From Tausonia pullulans (lineage: Eukaryota > Basidiomycota > Tremellomycetes > Cystofilobasidiales > Mrakiaceae), in assembly GCA_951802195.1 (NCBI GenBank), contig OX637623.1, positions 310,001-374,000 on the forward strand: a stretch of 64,000 nucleotides of DNA. Reading direction: 5' to 3'. The notes under the pieces were generated by a model, which worked only from the letters and a program-made list of their open reading frames with translations, did not search any database and had not been told where the DNA came from. Shown here piece by piece: positions 1 to 11,871 of this stretch. A program made the position numbers and the translations under genes. Within the stretch, counting starts at the first letter, position 1. Every line of letters begins with the position of its first letter.

Positions 1-1020
1 GCTCGGCTCGGTGATGGGACCGGTCAAGTTGGCAAGCTTGGCGAGACTGGCCTGGATGCGCTTGTTGGCTCCTGAGGTCGGGAACCTGGGGGCCGTTGAT
101 GTTCATCAGTGGTGCCTCAAAGATCGAGAGAAGCAAAGAGCCGCACCTCGCTCCATGCCGTGAGATGATGGAGACTTGGTCGACGACCCAGCCCTCAGGG
201 ACATCGCGGCAGATCTCCGTCGACTGGGAGAGAAAGGGCGAATAAGGTCCGAGATTGGAGATCGTACTGGCCGGAGTGGAGATGCCCTCGAGATGATCGG
301 TGACAGGTCCCTTGTTGCAGCTCGCAGATGGAGGGCTGATCGGAGGCAGCTGGCGGTCGCCCACGTAGAAGACCCCGACTGATGACAAGACGCTCGTGAG
401 ACTTCTCCCAGAAAGGTCATGATGCTCTACGCTAAATTACTCACCAGCGAACGGGCTTCCGAGTCCCGCCTTGGACGCGAACGCCCCGACGTCAAAGTTC
501 GCCCGGTGGGCGAGATCGAGGTAGCCCCCAAGGGAGACGGTGCCGGCCTCGCGGTAGACACGAGTGACGACAGAAATGTGCGACTTGGCGTTTGCCGTGA
601 GCATGTAGGGTGCAATCTCCTTGGCCGGCGACGTGACGGAGTAGAGTCCAGTCGGGAGGAGCGTCGCGGACTAGTCGACATGGGACGGTCAGCCTCGCGC
701 TCTTCTTCCTTCCACAGGCTTTGACACACCTGGCCTCCGTATCCGTATAGGAGCGTGCCAGGAGCGTTGAGATCTGACCCCTCAACCGAGACGACGAGAG
801 TCGTGAATCGGTCGGCCGGAGTGAGGGCCACGGAGCTTCCAAGCGAGAATTGGGGCGGAGTTGAGACCGCCGTGTACGCCACTGTCGAGCCGTTGGAGAC
901 TACAACGCCGGCGAAGGAAGGAACAACTTCCGAACGAGCGGACGAAGCCGGAATGGCGGCCGCGAAGGACGCGACGGTCCCGCTGAGAAGGGCGACGAAG
1001 GCGGTCGAGGCTGTCCGCAT
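1..1020 (-). CDS. Secreted histidine acid phosphatase / phytase-like (3' end outside window)
   Basis: Hydrolyses phosphomonoesters, possibly phytate, outside the cell or in the wall. Exons read on the minus strand: 1020-730, 670-445, 378-147, 85-1; the introns are 59-66 bases. The protein opens with a signal peptide (MRTASTAFVALLSGTVASFA, then A-rich to about residue 28). The family signature RHGAR is formed across the last intron and is followed by FPTSGANKR, typical of the phytase group; its His is the phosphate-accepting nucleophile. Some 240 residues precede RHGAR, far more than the 60-80 usual in fungal phytases, so an extra N-terminal region is present. The distal HD catalytic motif lies beyond the window. 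An in-frame ATG at 1077 would add 19 residues; I prefer 1020 because the signal peptide then starts at Met1. It is divergent from the sugar permease at 2243. Confidence 0.86.
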
Positions 1021-2242
1021 GACGTCAAAGTAGAAAGAGGAGGACGAGGGTGATGGTGGTTGGATAAGAAGGTACATTTTATGCTGTCCGAGCTCCCCAG
1101 GAGCAACCTGTGCGCTCCAGATCTAGCAGCTCGAGGTGAAGACGGGTTGTTTGGAAGACGGAGACGAGCGACGAACGTGGTCAGGGGAAGCGTGAGCAGA
1201 GACGCGAGGTAGCGCGACGCGACTGTCGGTGAAGAGCGAGAAAAAAGCTCTCGCACGTGTGCTAGTCGTCTCAAGTGTGCTCCGCCTTACGCCGTCCATA
1301 CGCTGATACAGCACGTGGTCGTGTGAACGAGAGGGAGAGTCGTTGCTGTTTGGCTCTCAACTGCCATCAGTTCGTGTGCGGGGGACTGCATCGATCTACC
1401 CTCACGTGCGTATCCTACCCGACCGACGTCCTCTGAGCTGGTCCATCATCCGTTCTGAATGAAAGGACACACTGGAGAGGATTGCTCCCGCGGCCTACTT
1501 TCAAGTCAGGCAGGACAACCGAAGTGCCAGCCGAATGCCCGGCGGACATCTCGGGCAACAGCAACTTGACGCCCGCTGCGCATCTTCACCGCGCGCGCAG
1601 ACCGAGATGCTGGGACCAGGATCCAGGACTTGTCCCATCTCAGATCCAACTCCATTTGGACCGATCTTCTTTCGTCCGGAGAGAACACCGAATGGGAGCT
1701 AGCAGACTTAGTGAGGTTCGAACATCGCGTCGTGGCCCAATTCGGCCCATTCCTTCCTCCGGGCAAGGTGCGAAGGCTGCCTATTGGCTGCGTTGTGAGA
1801 GAAGCAGACGGACGGAGCTGCTGCTGATGAGGTCAGCTGCTTTGTATGACGCTCTCTTTCGTTGGATGAGCCGCCACTAGAACCGAGCACGGGGCCGATC
1901 AACATCCTCTTCTGCTGCTTAGCTTGCCCTCTTTCGACACCCTGTCATAAGTCCGTTCCAAGCGACGCAAGGACGCTCGGGACTCGGATTCACGTCGGCC
2001 GGTGGGTGAACCGAGAAAGACTGCTGGGTGAGCGCGCCTCGTGGACGGACGGACATCGGCCCGACTCGCGCGCCTGAGTGATTCAGGGAACCAAGAAATC
2101 CAAGCGTGGTCTGTGGTCCCTTGTTTCTTCCAAACCATCTCCTCCTTCCCCTCATTCCCCGCACACACATCGCTTTGAGCCCCACTCTCTCTCCGCTCAG
2201 CACCTCCTCATCCTTCTCCCTCCCTTCTCTCGTCTCTCCAAC
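1021..2242. other. Divergent intergenic region, phosphatase / sugar permease
   Basis: About 1.2 kb between two divergent genes that must carry both promoters. The last 120 bases before the permease start are strongly CT-rich, as is common just upstream of fungal start codons. No coding frame here shows family resemblance. Confidence 0.6.
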
Positions 2243-5109
2243 ATGGCCCCACATGCGGATGAGGCCCAGGGCGACACACTCTCCTTCGATGAAGGCCACG
2301 GCGACACCGCTGCCACCCTCAAGGGTCTTGCCTCTGAGGCTAGGTGCGAGCGCCTTGCCTTCTCTCATGGTGTCAGAGGGCCTCTCGTGCTCACTCTTTA
2401 TGTGCTCCCATTGGTCGATTAATCCAGGGCGGCAACTCAGTCTGAGCAGAAGGTCAGTCAATGCCGCCTGCCTGTCTGTCATCCTGCTGCGTACATCAAG
2501 CTCATCCCCTTCTCATGTTCCTCTTTCGTGCAGATGACCCTCATGCAGGGTCTCAGGCTTTATCCGAAGGCCGTCGCCTGGTCGGTTCTCATTTCGACCT
2601 GTATCGCTATGGAGTAAGTCCTCCCTTCCCTCGTTCTCGTTCCTTGCTTCCTTCAGGGGAGCCTGCGGGCCATTCTCTTTCACCGGCCGATAGCATGGAC
2701 CAGAACGTTGCCTGACTCATTCGCCTGCTCTTCTCAGGGGATACGACATCTCCCTTCTCTCCAACTTTTGTACGTATTGGAACTCAACTGTTGGGGCTCT
2801 GGGTTCTTCTCTGTCTGGGAGTGGAGAGAGGCACGCACGATCATAGCGGGGTGCCGCGTCCTGCCTCCACTTTTGACCGGGTCGAGGCTCTTCCTGACGC
2901 TTGGCCCCCCTCCATCTACTTCAGACGCCTTCCCTCAATTCAACCGGGAGTTTGGAAAGCAGCTTGCCGATGGGTGCGTGTGATCCCTGACCCTTCAAGC
3001 TCACGTGTCACCCCATTCTGACCCGCCCTCTACCTCACAGTACCTACCAGGTCCCTGCTCCTTGGCAGGCCGGTCTCAGCAACGGAGCCCACATCGGAGA
3101 GATCATTGGTCTTTTCATCAATGGATGGCTTTCGGACATTCTCGGCTACCGTCGAACCGTCTGCCTTTGTCTCGTGATCCTCACTGGTCTCATCTCCGTC
3201 AGTCTTCGTTATACTCCGACAAAACAGACACGGTTGCTGGTTGCTGAATGGCGAAAAGGACTGTAGATCTCGTTTACTGCGAAATCGGTCGAGCAACTGA
3301 TGGTTTTCGAGGTCCTGTGCGGTATTCCTTGGGGAGTCTTCCAAACCCGTGAGTACTGCAAGCTTTGTTTGTTTTCCAAGTCACGGGAGAAGGAAATTGC
3401 TCCGAGGCTTTGAACACCGCCGCGCGCGGTGTGCGCAAATCGCGGGCTCCGTTACTCTCAGGCGCCCTATCTCCTCCCAAGTGACTGTGGTTGATCTGTT
3501 CCTGCTCGCCCATTCTAGTATGTGTCACCTACGCCTCTGAGGTCTGCCCAATTGCTCTTCGTGGATACCTCACCACCTACGTCAACTTCTGCTGGGGTCT
3601 TGGTCAGGTGAGTCGCCTGATCGTTGCGAAAATGCAGGCAGTATGTGACCCCCATTCCTGATGACTCGCCCCATGTCCAGCTCATCGGTATCGGTGTCAT
3701 TAAGGCCATGCTTAGCCGGGATGATGAGTGGGCGTACAGAATTCCCTTCGGTCTCCAGTGGATGTGGCCTGTCCCGCTCTGCATTGGAATCGCCCTTGCC
3801 CCGGAGTCGCCCTGGTGGCTCGTCCGTAAGCGCCGCTACGAGGAGGCCAAGCACTCTATCCTCCGTCTTACGAGCACCAACCGGGAGACCGACTTTAACG
3901 TTGATGAGACAATTGCCAGTGAGTTGGGATTGGGGTGTTCGACCATCAGGGCTCAATTGACCCCCTTGAATCGCCTCTCAAGTGATGAAGCACACGACCG
4001 CGCTCGAGGAGAAGATCACCGACGGTGTCAGCTACCTCGACTGCTTCAAGGGTACCGACCGCCGCCGGACTGAGGTGCGTACGGAAGACAAGGTTGCCTT
4101 GGAGTTCCGCGGGCCTAACTCGCCCCCGCCCTGCCTTAGATCGTCTGCGCCGTCTGGATGATCCAGAATCTCAGTGGCAACAGCTTCAGCAACTACAGCA
4201 CCTACTTCTTCCAACAGGCCGGTCTCCCCGACTCGACGTCGTACTCGTTCGCAATGGGCCAGTACGCGATCAACATGGCGGGTGTCTTCGGCGCGTGGTT
4301 CCTCATGTCGCTTGGCTTCGGTCGTCGCTCGCTCTACCTCTACGGTCTCTGTGGCCTCTTCATCGTCCTCCTCGTCCTCGGATGCCTTGACTTCGTCCCT
4401 GAGTCGCAGCATCAGGCCGGAGCGCTCGCCACGGGCGCGCTTATGCTTTGCTGGGTCAGTCGTCAGCGCGCGATCATTGAGTCCGACCACCCACCACGCG
4501 CACCGTAACTGACTCGTCCTCATCCAACTGACCTCTCCAGGCTACGATGTACCAGCTCACAGTCGGAACCGTTTGTTACTCTCTCGTCTCAGAGATCTCG
4601 ACCCGCCGACTTCTCATCAAGTCAGTCGTCCTCGGACGCAATTGCTAGTGAGTGGAGGATCATCTTGCTCGTCAGTTTGACACGCCTTCTGACCCGATTG
4701 AGTTTGCTCTCAAAGCAACGTCGTTGGCATCATCTGCTCCGTCCTCACTCCTTACCAGCTCAACCCCTCCGCCTGGAACTGGGGTCGCAAGGCCGGTTTC
4801 TTCTGGGCCGGTTCCTGCTTCCTCTGCATCATTTACGTTTATTTCCGTGTTCCCGAGCCTGCCGGACGATCTGTGAGGACCCCATCTTTCATTCTTCACT
4901 CATCCCATCCGTACAATCAGCTGATGAGAGCCTGACCCGCCTTCCAGTATGCCGAGCTCGACCTCCTCTTCGAGCGCGGCGTCAGCGCCCGCAAGTTTTC
5001 GACCACCAAGGTCGACGTCTTCAATGAGGAGATGCACGAGGAGATCACCATGGCCGGTGAAAAGAAGCATGAGCCGGGGCTTCAGAGCCACATCGAGCAC
5101 GCTTCGTGA
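2243..5109 (+). CDS. MFS sugar permease, maltose/alpha-glucoside type
   Basis: Proton-coupled plasma-membrane importer of a sugar, by family most likely a maltose-type alpha-glucoside. First exons: 2243-2343, 2428-2452, 2534-2613, 2738-2769, 2935 onward; about ten introns in all. The joined protein reads [12 protein letters not shown] at the N-terminus, then [18 protein letters not shown] at helix 1 and its loop, [13 protein letters not shown] (the MFS motif A region), the sugar-porter motif [17 protein letters not shown] in the central loop, and [19 protein letters not shown] after the last helix. PESPWWL is the form typical of fungal MAL permeases, where hexose transporters usually have PESPRWL. 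It ends with a short charged cytosolic tail (stop at 5107). Length is roughly 550 residues, normal for the family. The exact substrate cannot be read from sequence. Confidence 0.88.
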
Positions 5110-6902
5110 GCGCAGACACTGCGCTGGTTTCGTTAGTTCAGCTTTGTATTTGGTGTTTTGTATCTCGGCCCTCCCTTAATTTTACGCCTCTCATGTGCTG
5201 TACCTTGCTTGCTATGGATTTTCATGGGCTTCTGTGGATCTCAACACGGCAAGAGGACTGCAGTCCCGCCTTCTCTCCTCAGTGAGTGGTTTTTCAGGGT
5301 ACCGAAACATAGAGAAACTTTGATCGAGGCAAACCAGTGAACTTTGACGGGGATTTTTGAAAGATCAATGATGATGACATGGGCCTGAGGCTATGGACAG
5401 GCCGGCATCGAGTCCCGCAGATAGACCGCGAGCGAAGTCATCAGGATGGCCATGATGGTCTGCGTGAAAAACAAATGAAGAAGATTGGGCGAAAATTCAT
5501 AAGCGAAATATGCACTTCATCCGCATTCTCGTTGACTCACCGCCAAGAGCCAGGGAAAGACGACTTTAAGCGCGAGAAGCATGTCCTATCAGCGCATGCT
5601 GCACATCTTGTCAACCGCTGACCACGGAGAAAGAGCAACCTCATGGCACATGTGAGTAGTGATCCGGTGCTGACGTGTTCGAGCGTCGCGTTCTTGGCCT
5701 TGAAGAGGCTGCCTGCGCCCTTAGATCGAATTGTGAACAAGCCCGAAGCGAGACTCGAGTAGTTTGGGAGGAGTCCAGAAAATGGTAGTGCTCCAGGAGA
5801 AGACGTCGAGGTGTAGAAAACCCAGATGGAACTGGGAGAGATTGAATGCCAGTGCCTGACGAGCGAGGTCGGGAGGTAGAGAGTCTACGAGAGGTCGAAT
5901 TAGTCGTGCACACATCCTCAATTCCCTTCCGACTCACAAATGTGGCTAGAGCGGAAGACGAGGACGGGATTCTGAGACATCCAGGCCTCACTTCTTCGAG
6001 GGGGCCAACAAGATGCGCGATTCTGGCGGCGATAACGAGAGTATTCTTCAGCGCCGACAGGGTGTCGGCAGTCCGCAGGAACGGCGTCCTTGCAGTGAAG
6101 GCGGTTGAGCGAGACGAAAAAGACACAAGCGTAGAACAGAAGCCAGGGATCAGGCCCATCCCAAAGCCCACCGAAGAAGGTGAGGCTGATAGACATAGAA
6201 TGTGCTGAGTATGATGGGGGTTAGCCGACGCGCGTGCATCCAACGAAACGTAGAGGCGTCGTCGCGCTCGTTCACCTATCCCTGAAGACGGATAGCGTGC
6301 TGAAGCCATTATAAAAGCCTTAATGTAGGAGGACCTTCTATAGACGTTGGGGGAGGAGGAAGGACCGACGCGGTGGATGATAGCCTCAAAATGCTTACGA
6401 AGGAGAAAGAAGCAGCAAGCCCCGGCGACGTCCGCGCCGACTGATAAAGGTCGGAAGCTCACTCAGTCTGAAGTCTGAGTGGATGAAGTGATGTGGAGGC
6501 ATCTCTATAGCCTCAAGAGAGAACGTGTTAATGGTCTAGAGAAGATCAACATCGCGAGGCGGAGTAGCGACGCCTAAAGCAGGGCTGAAGAGGACGAGCA
6601 GAGATGGTCCGACTTCTACGCGCGCAAGACAACTGATTCTCCATCTTCGCGAATAGGCTAATCTGAGGAGCCGCGGTTATATCTTCAACTGTGGCTGTGA
6701 TTGCCATCTAGATCTCAGTCCCCACATCGCTTGCAGCCGCCCGGCCAGGAACAAGTTGTGCCCTCGCCCATAACCGACGAGGTCCCAACTGCCGATTCAG
6801 AAAGACCCTACTTCAATCATTTCTTTGCCAGTCCACTTCACTTGTCGAGGCACAAAATACATGGCACATCTCTGAGCCTCTGTCTCTCCCTTCGTCAGTT
6901 CA
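5110..6902. other. Intergenic stretch without a supported gene
   Basis: 1.8 kb between the 3' ends of the sugar permease and KGD2. The minus strand is open for 273 codons over 5641-6462, but the frame begins with GTG, its composition is Arg/Ser-rich as expected of chance frames in GC-rich DNA, and I recognise no domain. Hydrophobic scraps on the minus strand (about 5918-6196) could be a relic of a membrane protein, but this is not more than a suspicion. Confidence 0.4.
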
Positions 6903-9262
6903 TTAAAGCCCCCGAAGGAGCATCTTCCGCGGGTCCTCGATGTACTGCTTGATCTTGACTGTAAGATGCGAAGCGCGCGAGAGCTGTAAGTGCTTTTGCT
7001 GGGACGAGAGCAGTGAAGCTGGAGCGGCCTACCAAGGAACTGAACAGCCTCCCTGCCGTCCATCAGCCGGTGGTCGTACGTAAGCGCGACGGTCATGACG
7101 GGCCGGATGACGATCTGGCCCTTGACGACGACGGCGCGGTCAGTGATGTTGTGCATGCCTGCAAGGAGCGATGGTGGTAGTGGTCAGAAGTGAGCTTCCT
7201 CTAGGACGATGAGTGTACAGCACACTCACCGAGGACGGCAGCCTGGGGAAGGTTGATGATCGGGGTTCCGAAGAGCGAACCGAAGACACCGCCGTTGGAG
7301 ATAGTGAAGGTTCCTCCGGACATGTCCTCCATGGTGAGCTTTCCGTCACGAGCCTATCAAGATGAGATAGAGACGGGAGAGGACGCTTTAGCTCTCGTTC
7401 AGTCCGACATGTGGGCGCGGGAATGCACCTTCTTGCCAAGGTCGGCGATAGCCTGCTCAATCTCGATGAGACCCATTGTCTCGACGTTGCGGACGACAGG
7501 GGTGACGAGACCCTTGGGGGTTGAGACGGCGACGGAGAGATCGACAAAGTCGCGGTAGACAATGGTGTCTCCTCCTACCAAATGAACGCGTCGTCAGTGA
7601 AAGGACAGCCGTCATCTTGACGCGCCAGAACGCACCGTTCTCGCCCTCGATCGAGGCGTTGGCTGCGGGGATCTCCTTGAGTGCAAGGGCCGATGCGCGG
7701 GAAAAGGCCGACATGAAGCCGAGTTTGACGCCTTCCTCCTTGAGGACAGAGTCCTTGTAGAGCGAGCGGAACTCCATGAGGTTCGACATGTCGATCTCGT
7801 TGAAAGTGGTGAGCGAGGCCGCGGCGTTCTGCGACTGCTTCAGGCGCTCGGCGATACGGAGGCGCATGCGGTTCATCTTGACCTATAAGTGGTGGACGCT
7901 CTCACTTGTCAGTGCTCTGGCTCTTTCTCTCTTACTTAGCAGCTCGGACGCAACAGCAGACGCACCCGGGTCTCGTTGCGGGATCCCTTCTTGGGGGCCT
8001 CCTCCTTAGGCTCAGCCTTAGGGGCCTCCTTCTTGGACGCGGGGGCCGACTCCTGCCTCTCCTTCGGCGTCGACTGCTGAGCCTCCTTGGACGGGGCAGC
8101 CTTTGCCGGCTCGGGCGCCTTGTCCTGCTTGGGCTCAGACTTGGCCTCCTCTTGGGGCTGCGAGGCTTGCTCTGAAGGGGGGTTCTCGGCGGATCCTGTG
8201 AGAGAAAGCGGGTGCAGCCGGAGGCGCGTTCAGTCGCGAGCAGGAGAAAGTACGAAAGCGCCCTCGCTCGCTCGCTCACCAGAGGAGCTACCTCCAGCGT
8301 CCTCTCCAGCCTCGAGGATGAAGAGGTCAGCGCCGACCTCGACGGTATCCTCCTCTGCTGAGAGGAGCTCGATGATCTTTCCAGAGAAGGGGGCATTGAC
8401 CGAGACGTCGATCTGAGCAACAGTAGAACGAAGAGGGAAAGGGGGAGAAGGTAGTGAGCTCCGAGCGCGGCATGCAAGTCGTCCTAGGTTGACTTACCTT
8501 GTCGGTCTCAATAGTACTGGAAGAGAGGTATCCATCAGGTCAGTCGAGGTGCTCCCAAGACAGCCAGAGACGCGTGCGGGAGAGGCGCCATGATAGGAGA
8601 AGGGAGAAGAGCAAGAGAGCCGTCGTGATTCGACGCTCCTGAAAGCTCGGAATGACATGAGGGAATGAGGACGACTGGATTGGAGGTACAAGTCGTACTC
8701 TGGAGCACAAATTCGAACAGAGCTCTGAAGCGACGGGCGGGAGGCAGGTAGATCAAAAGATGACCGTCCATCGATGAGGCAGAGGGAAGTAGGGGGCGTC
8801 GTCCAGACAGACTCTTCCGACCCGGATGACGATGGTACGTCGCTCCTTCCTTCCTCGTCTGCTCTGTCGCTCTCTCTTCCTTCCGTCCGCTTCTCCCCTC
8901 ATCAACTCGCCCGCCCTATAACAAGGACTTACGCAACCTCTTCGTCCTGCTTGACAAAGTCGCCGACTTGCTTGTTCCACGTTTTGAGCGTTCCCTCAGT
9001 GATGGACTCGGCCATTGTCGGGACCTTGATGGTCTCGGCCGAGAGGACGAGGCATCGCGAGAACTGGCGGTAGACGCGGGGGGAAGAAACGAGGGAGGCC
9101 CTGTGGAAGAGGAGGATGAGTTGAGTCAATCGCTGAGAGCTGTATCATACAGTGGCCGGGCTCGCCACAGCCAGCGGCGCCGAAGGGCCGTGGACAGTTG
9201 AAAGAGCACACTCACGAGGCGCGCGAGGAAGAGAGGCGGAGGAGGGAGCTGGCGGCACGCAT
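6903..9262 (-). CDS. KGD2: Dihydrolipoamide succinyltransferase, E2 of 2-oxoglutarate dehydrogenase
   Basis: Transfers succinyl from the E1-bound intermediate to CoA on its lipoyl arm in the mitochondrial matrix (TCA cycle). Ten exons: 9262-9216, 9100-8933, 8516-8498, 8412-8280, 8195-7966, 7882-7636, 7574-7429, 7353-7230, 7158-7033, 6958-6903; they sum to 1296 bases, 431 residues. The Arg/Ser-rich start ([16 protein letters not shown]) is a mitochondrial presequence. The lipoyl domain reads [16 protein letters not shown] and ends at IETDK, with Lys78 as the lipoylated residue on a 19-base exon. A Lys/Pro/Glu/Ala-rich linker follows; no E3-binding domain is seen, as usual for eukaryotic KGD2. 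The catalytic domain starts at [14 protein letters not shown] and ends with [11 protein letters not shown], giving His401 and Asp405 of the HxxxDG motif. The gene looks intact. Confidence 0.96.
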
Positions 9263-11871
9263 AGCGGGCGAGGAGAGAGGGAGAGAGGAAGGGAGGGGCG
9301 ACGAGGTCGAGAGGCGTTTGATGGTCAGGAGAGCGAAGGCAAGAGAGCGAGGCGAGTCGAGAACGGCCGACGGATGACGGAGCTGCCCTCCCTCGCGGAA
9401 GGGAGGGAACCGTGCTTCGCCGATGAAATCCGACCGAAGACTTGAAAGACGACGACAGATTAGACAGGTCAAGAAGCGAGTGCTGAAAGATGAGGGAGAG
9501 AAGGAAGAGGTGGAGGAGGAGAGAGGAAGAACAACAAAGACCAGATATCTTGAGGAATGCGCCATCTTCCTCGTTTCGTCTGATCGGTCAGCGCGGGCAA
9601 AGATCCCTGGTTTCGAAAACGCAGCCGAACTGCTCATCTTGGAAGGCTATTGGCCCTGCCTGCTCTCAGTCCTGGACCACCGAAGCTGTGCTTGTAGGCT
9701 TCCCAGAACGCCTCCGTAGACTTGCATCCCCTTGTGCTCTCCTGTGGCAAAAGATGGAGAGGCACCAATGTGGCAGGTGATCGTCTGCAGAGTTGCCGAC
9801 GTCATCATGGGGACCTGCTTCCACTGTGTAGCTTGCAACTTCGTTCCTCAGAATCAACTGCGCCGTCCTCCTGTTCCCCGTTCATCACTGACTGTGCCGA
9901 CGCCTAGGAGAAGACATGATCTCGTCGACCTCTCTTGATGACTTATGCGGACCCAGAAGCAAATGAGAGCGCATGGAATCGAGTGCCGAAACGAGAAGAA
10001 AAGGCTAAGAGAAGATAGTAGCGGAAAGCCCACAGACTCAGCACGGGACTCAAGCTACTCCAGCTGTTCTCGAGGATGCGAAGGCTGATTGATAGCTAGC
10101 TAGCTCAGAAATGTTGATCCGTTTATGTGGATCTATCTGGGAACAATACAGAAAGATCAAATATCGTCAGAGGGGAGTGAAGTCTTGGGGAGGACAAATT
10201 ATAGGAATGAGAGGACTGACTGTGGCTGTTGGGGAAGAGGGGGGGGTGACCCGAGGCGGAAAAAGCAAGGGAAGGAGAGGGAGGCAAGGACTAAATGCAG
10301 TCACACGAGAAGTCTAGGAAGGGGCACAGATAGCCACTGGCTGGGCGCACGTTTGATGATCAAAGTGATAAGTTGTGACAGGAGAATGACATACCGCACC
10401 AGGCACAAAAGTAGCAGCGAAGAAGTATGAGCTTAGAGGTTGAAAAGCCAAAAGAGAGGTCTAGTCGCCTTGACCTGGATAAACGGCCGTATCAGCTCGT
10501 TGTAACAGCAGTGAGCGGGTTAAGAGACGCATCTAAAGAGGCTCCGTGCTCTCTCAATAGGCCAGGAAGAAGCAAGATCGAACCAAGGATTCCTCGGGGT
10601 TCCTCGGGGTCTTTCTATTCCCAACAAGCATTCTTGTCCGTTTTTGACCGAAGAAGACTAGCCCGAGAGACTGTTCAAAGCGTCGTGGAGGAGAAAGGCT
10701 GCGTGTAGACGACGCCCGTCGCAGGGGTCTGCATCTTAACCCCTGAGCTTGACAGCCGGACTTGCGCTTAGTCTTGTTCTACCGCTTATATCGGAACTCA
10801 ACGATTGGCCCAAGGTCGTGGCACATGACGAACTTATGTATGCGTCCTCCTTCGCCGGATACAGAAATATCTGGAGAGACCACGAGCAAAGGAAGTGTCC
10901 GGGAGTCAAAAGGACTCGAGGGACGACGACGGGAACAAGTGGCAAAGGTCGACGAAGATTGAATGCGTGCAGTTGCGAATGCCTGCTACGAGAACTGGGT
11001 GTAGTTGACATTGCAGTTGGGGTTAAAAGTGTTGTCTGCTCTGTTTTCCAGTTCGTTATCTTCGGCCTCCTAAAGCTTCTTTTCCTGGCAAAAGCGATTC
11101 ATGAGTAGGGAGATAGATCTCCCCGATGGGCCCAGGGAGATCCCTGATGCCCTCCGGCTGCATGAGCTATTGGCCCACCTTGATTTACCTCCTGATGTCG
11201 GCGTGACTAGAAGGAAGGCCTCAATGCCCTAGAGGGCCCAGACGCAAGTATAACCTTGCCTGCTCTAGCGCCTTGAGTGCTTGGAAGGTCTGAGGCCTGG
11301 TCATTCTTCTCGATGAGCAGCCATCTTGTGAGCCCAAGGTGGGATTTGTTTAGGTCAAGGTTCGCCCTGGGGTCCAATGTGGATGCAAGCTTACTTCGAT
11401 GTCTTTGGCTGGTTTGTCGAATCCAATGGTAGTCAGAGTTTTAAACAAAAGGTACGATCAACTGAGTCTTTTATGGGATAATGGTAAGAAAACAAAGAGT
11501 GTGTGACAGTGTGGCTGAAGAGAGGCTGAAAACATGGAAGCCGAGCAAATAAGGGCGCTGCTACACAGACGCGGAGCCGAGATGGTGGGTCCGCGAGATT
11601 CTGCAGCCACATAGGCGCAGAGCCGATGTGGTGAACCCGTAAAATCCTGACACTCTAGGTCTCCGCGAATCGCTCCTCCCAACAGGATCAACAGGACGCC
11701 GGGTGCTCATATCCACCGCCGCAGGTTGCAGGCGGCTGTTGCTTGCTACCCTTACCACAGGGCACTTCTCCCCACCATTATTGACCCATGAAAAACACAT
11801 ATAATACTTTGATCGAATATCCAATTCGATCAGGGACGAGCCGCTTCAAGCCGGAAAACCCAGACGAATCA
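9263..11871. other. Gene-poor 2.6-kb intergenic region
   Basis: Lies upstream of KGD2 and downstream of the DAL5-like gene. No frame resembles a protein family and no splice chain can be built. It holds small repeats: a doubled 12-mer (ggttcctcgggg) near 10597, a run of tagctagctagc near 10096, and an imperfect 45-base direct repeat at 11569-11649. Low-complexity purine runs occur around 9480-9530 and 10220-10280. It could contain decayed sequence, but nothing identifiable. Confidence 0.5.
11569..11649. repeat. Imperfect direct repeat, two units of about 36 bases, period 45
   Basis: 11569-11603 (gacgcggagccgagatggtg...) resembles 11614-11649 (ggcgcagagccgatgtggtg...), with roughly three quarters of positions shared by eye. 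Purpose unknown; no coding context. Confidence 0.35.

Noticed and set aside
5641-6462. 273-codon open frame on the minus strand
   Set aside because: Starts with GTG, Arg/Ser-biased, no domain, and competing frames look equally good; chance open frames are common at this GC content.
11100-11220. Frame reading HELLAHLDLPPDVG, possible mobile-element relic
   Set aside because: Too short, followed by a stop, no reverse transcriptase, integrase or transposase motif nearby. I saw no LTR, LINE or DNA-transposon coding sequence anywhere in the window.
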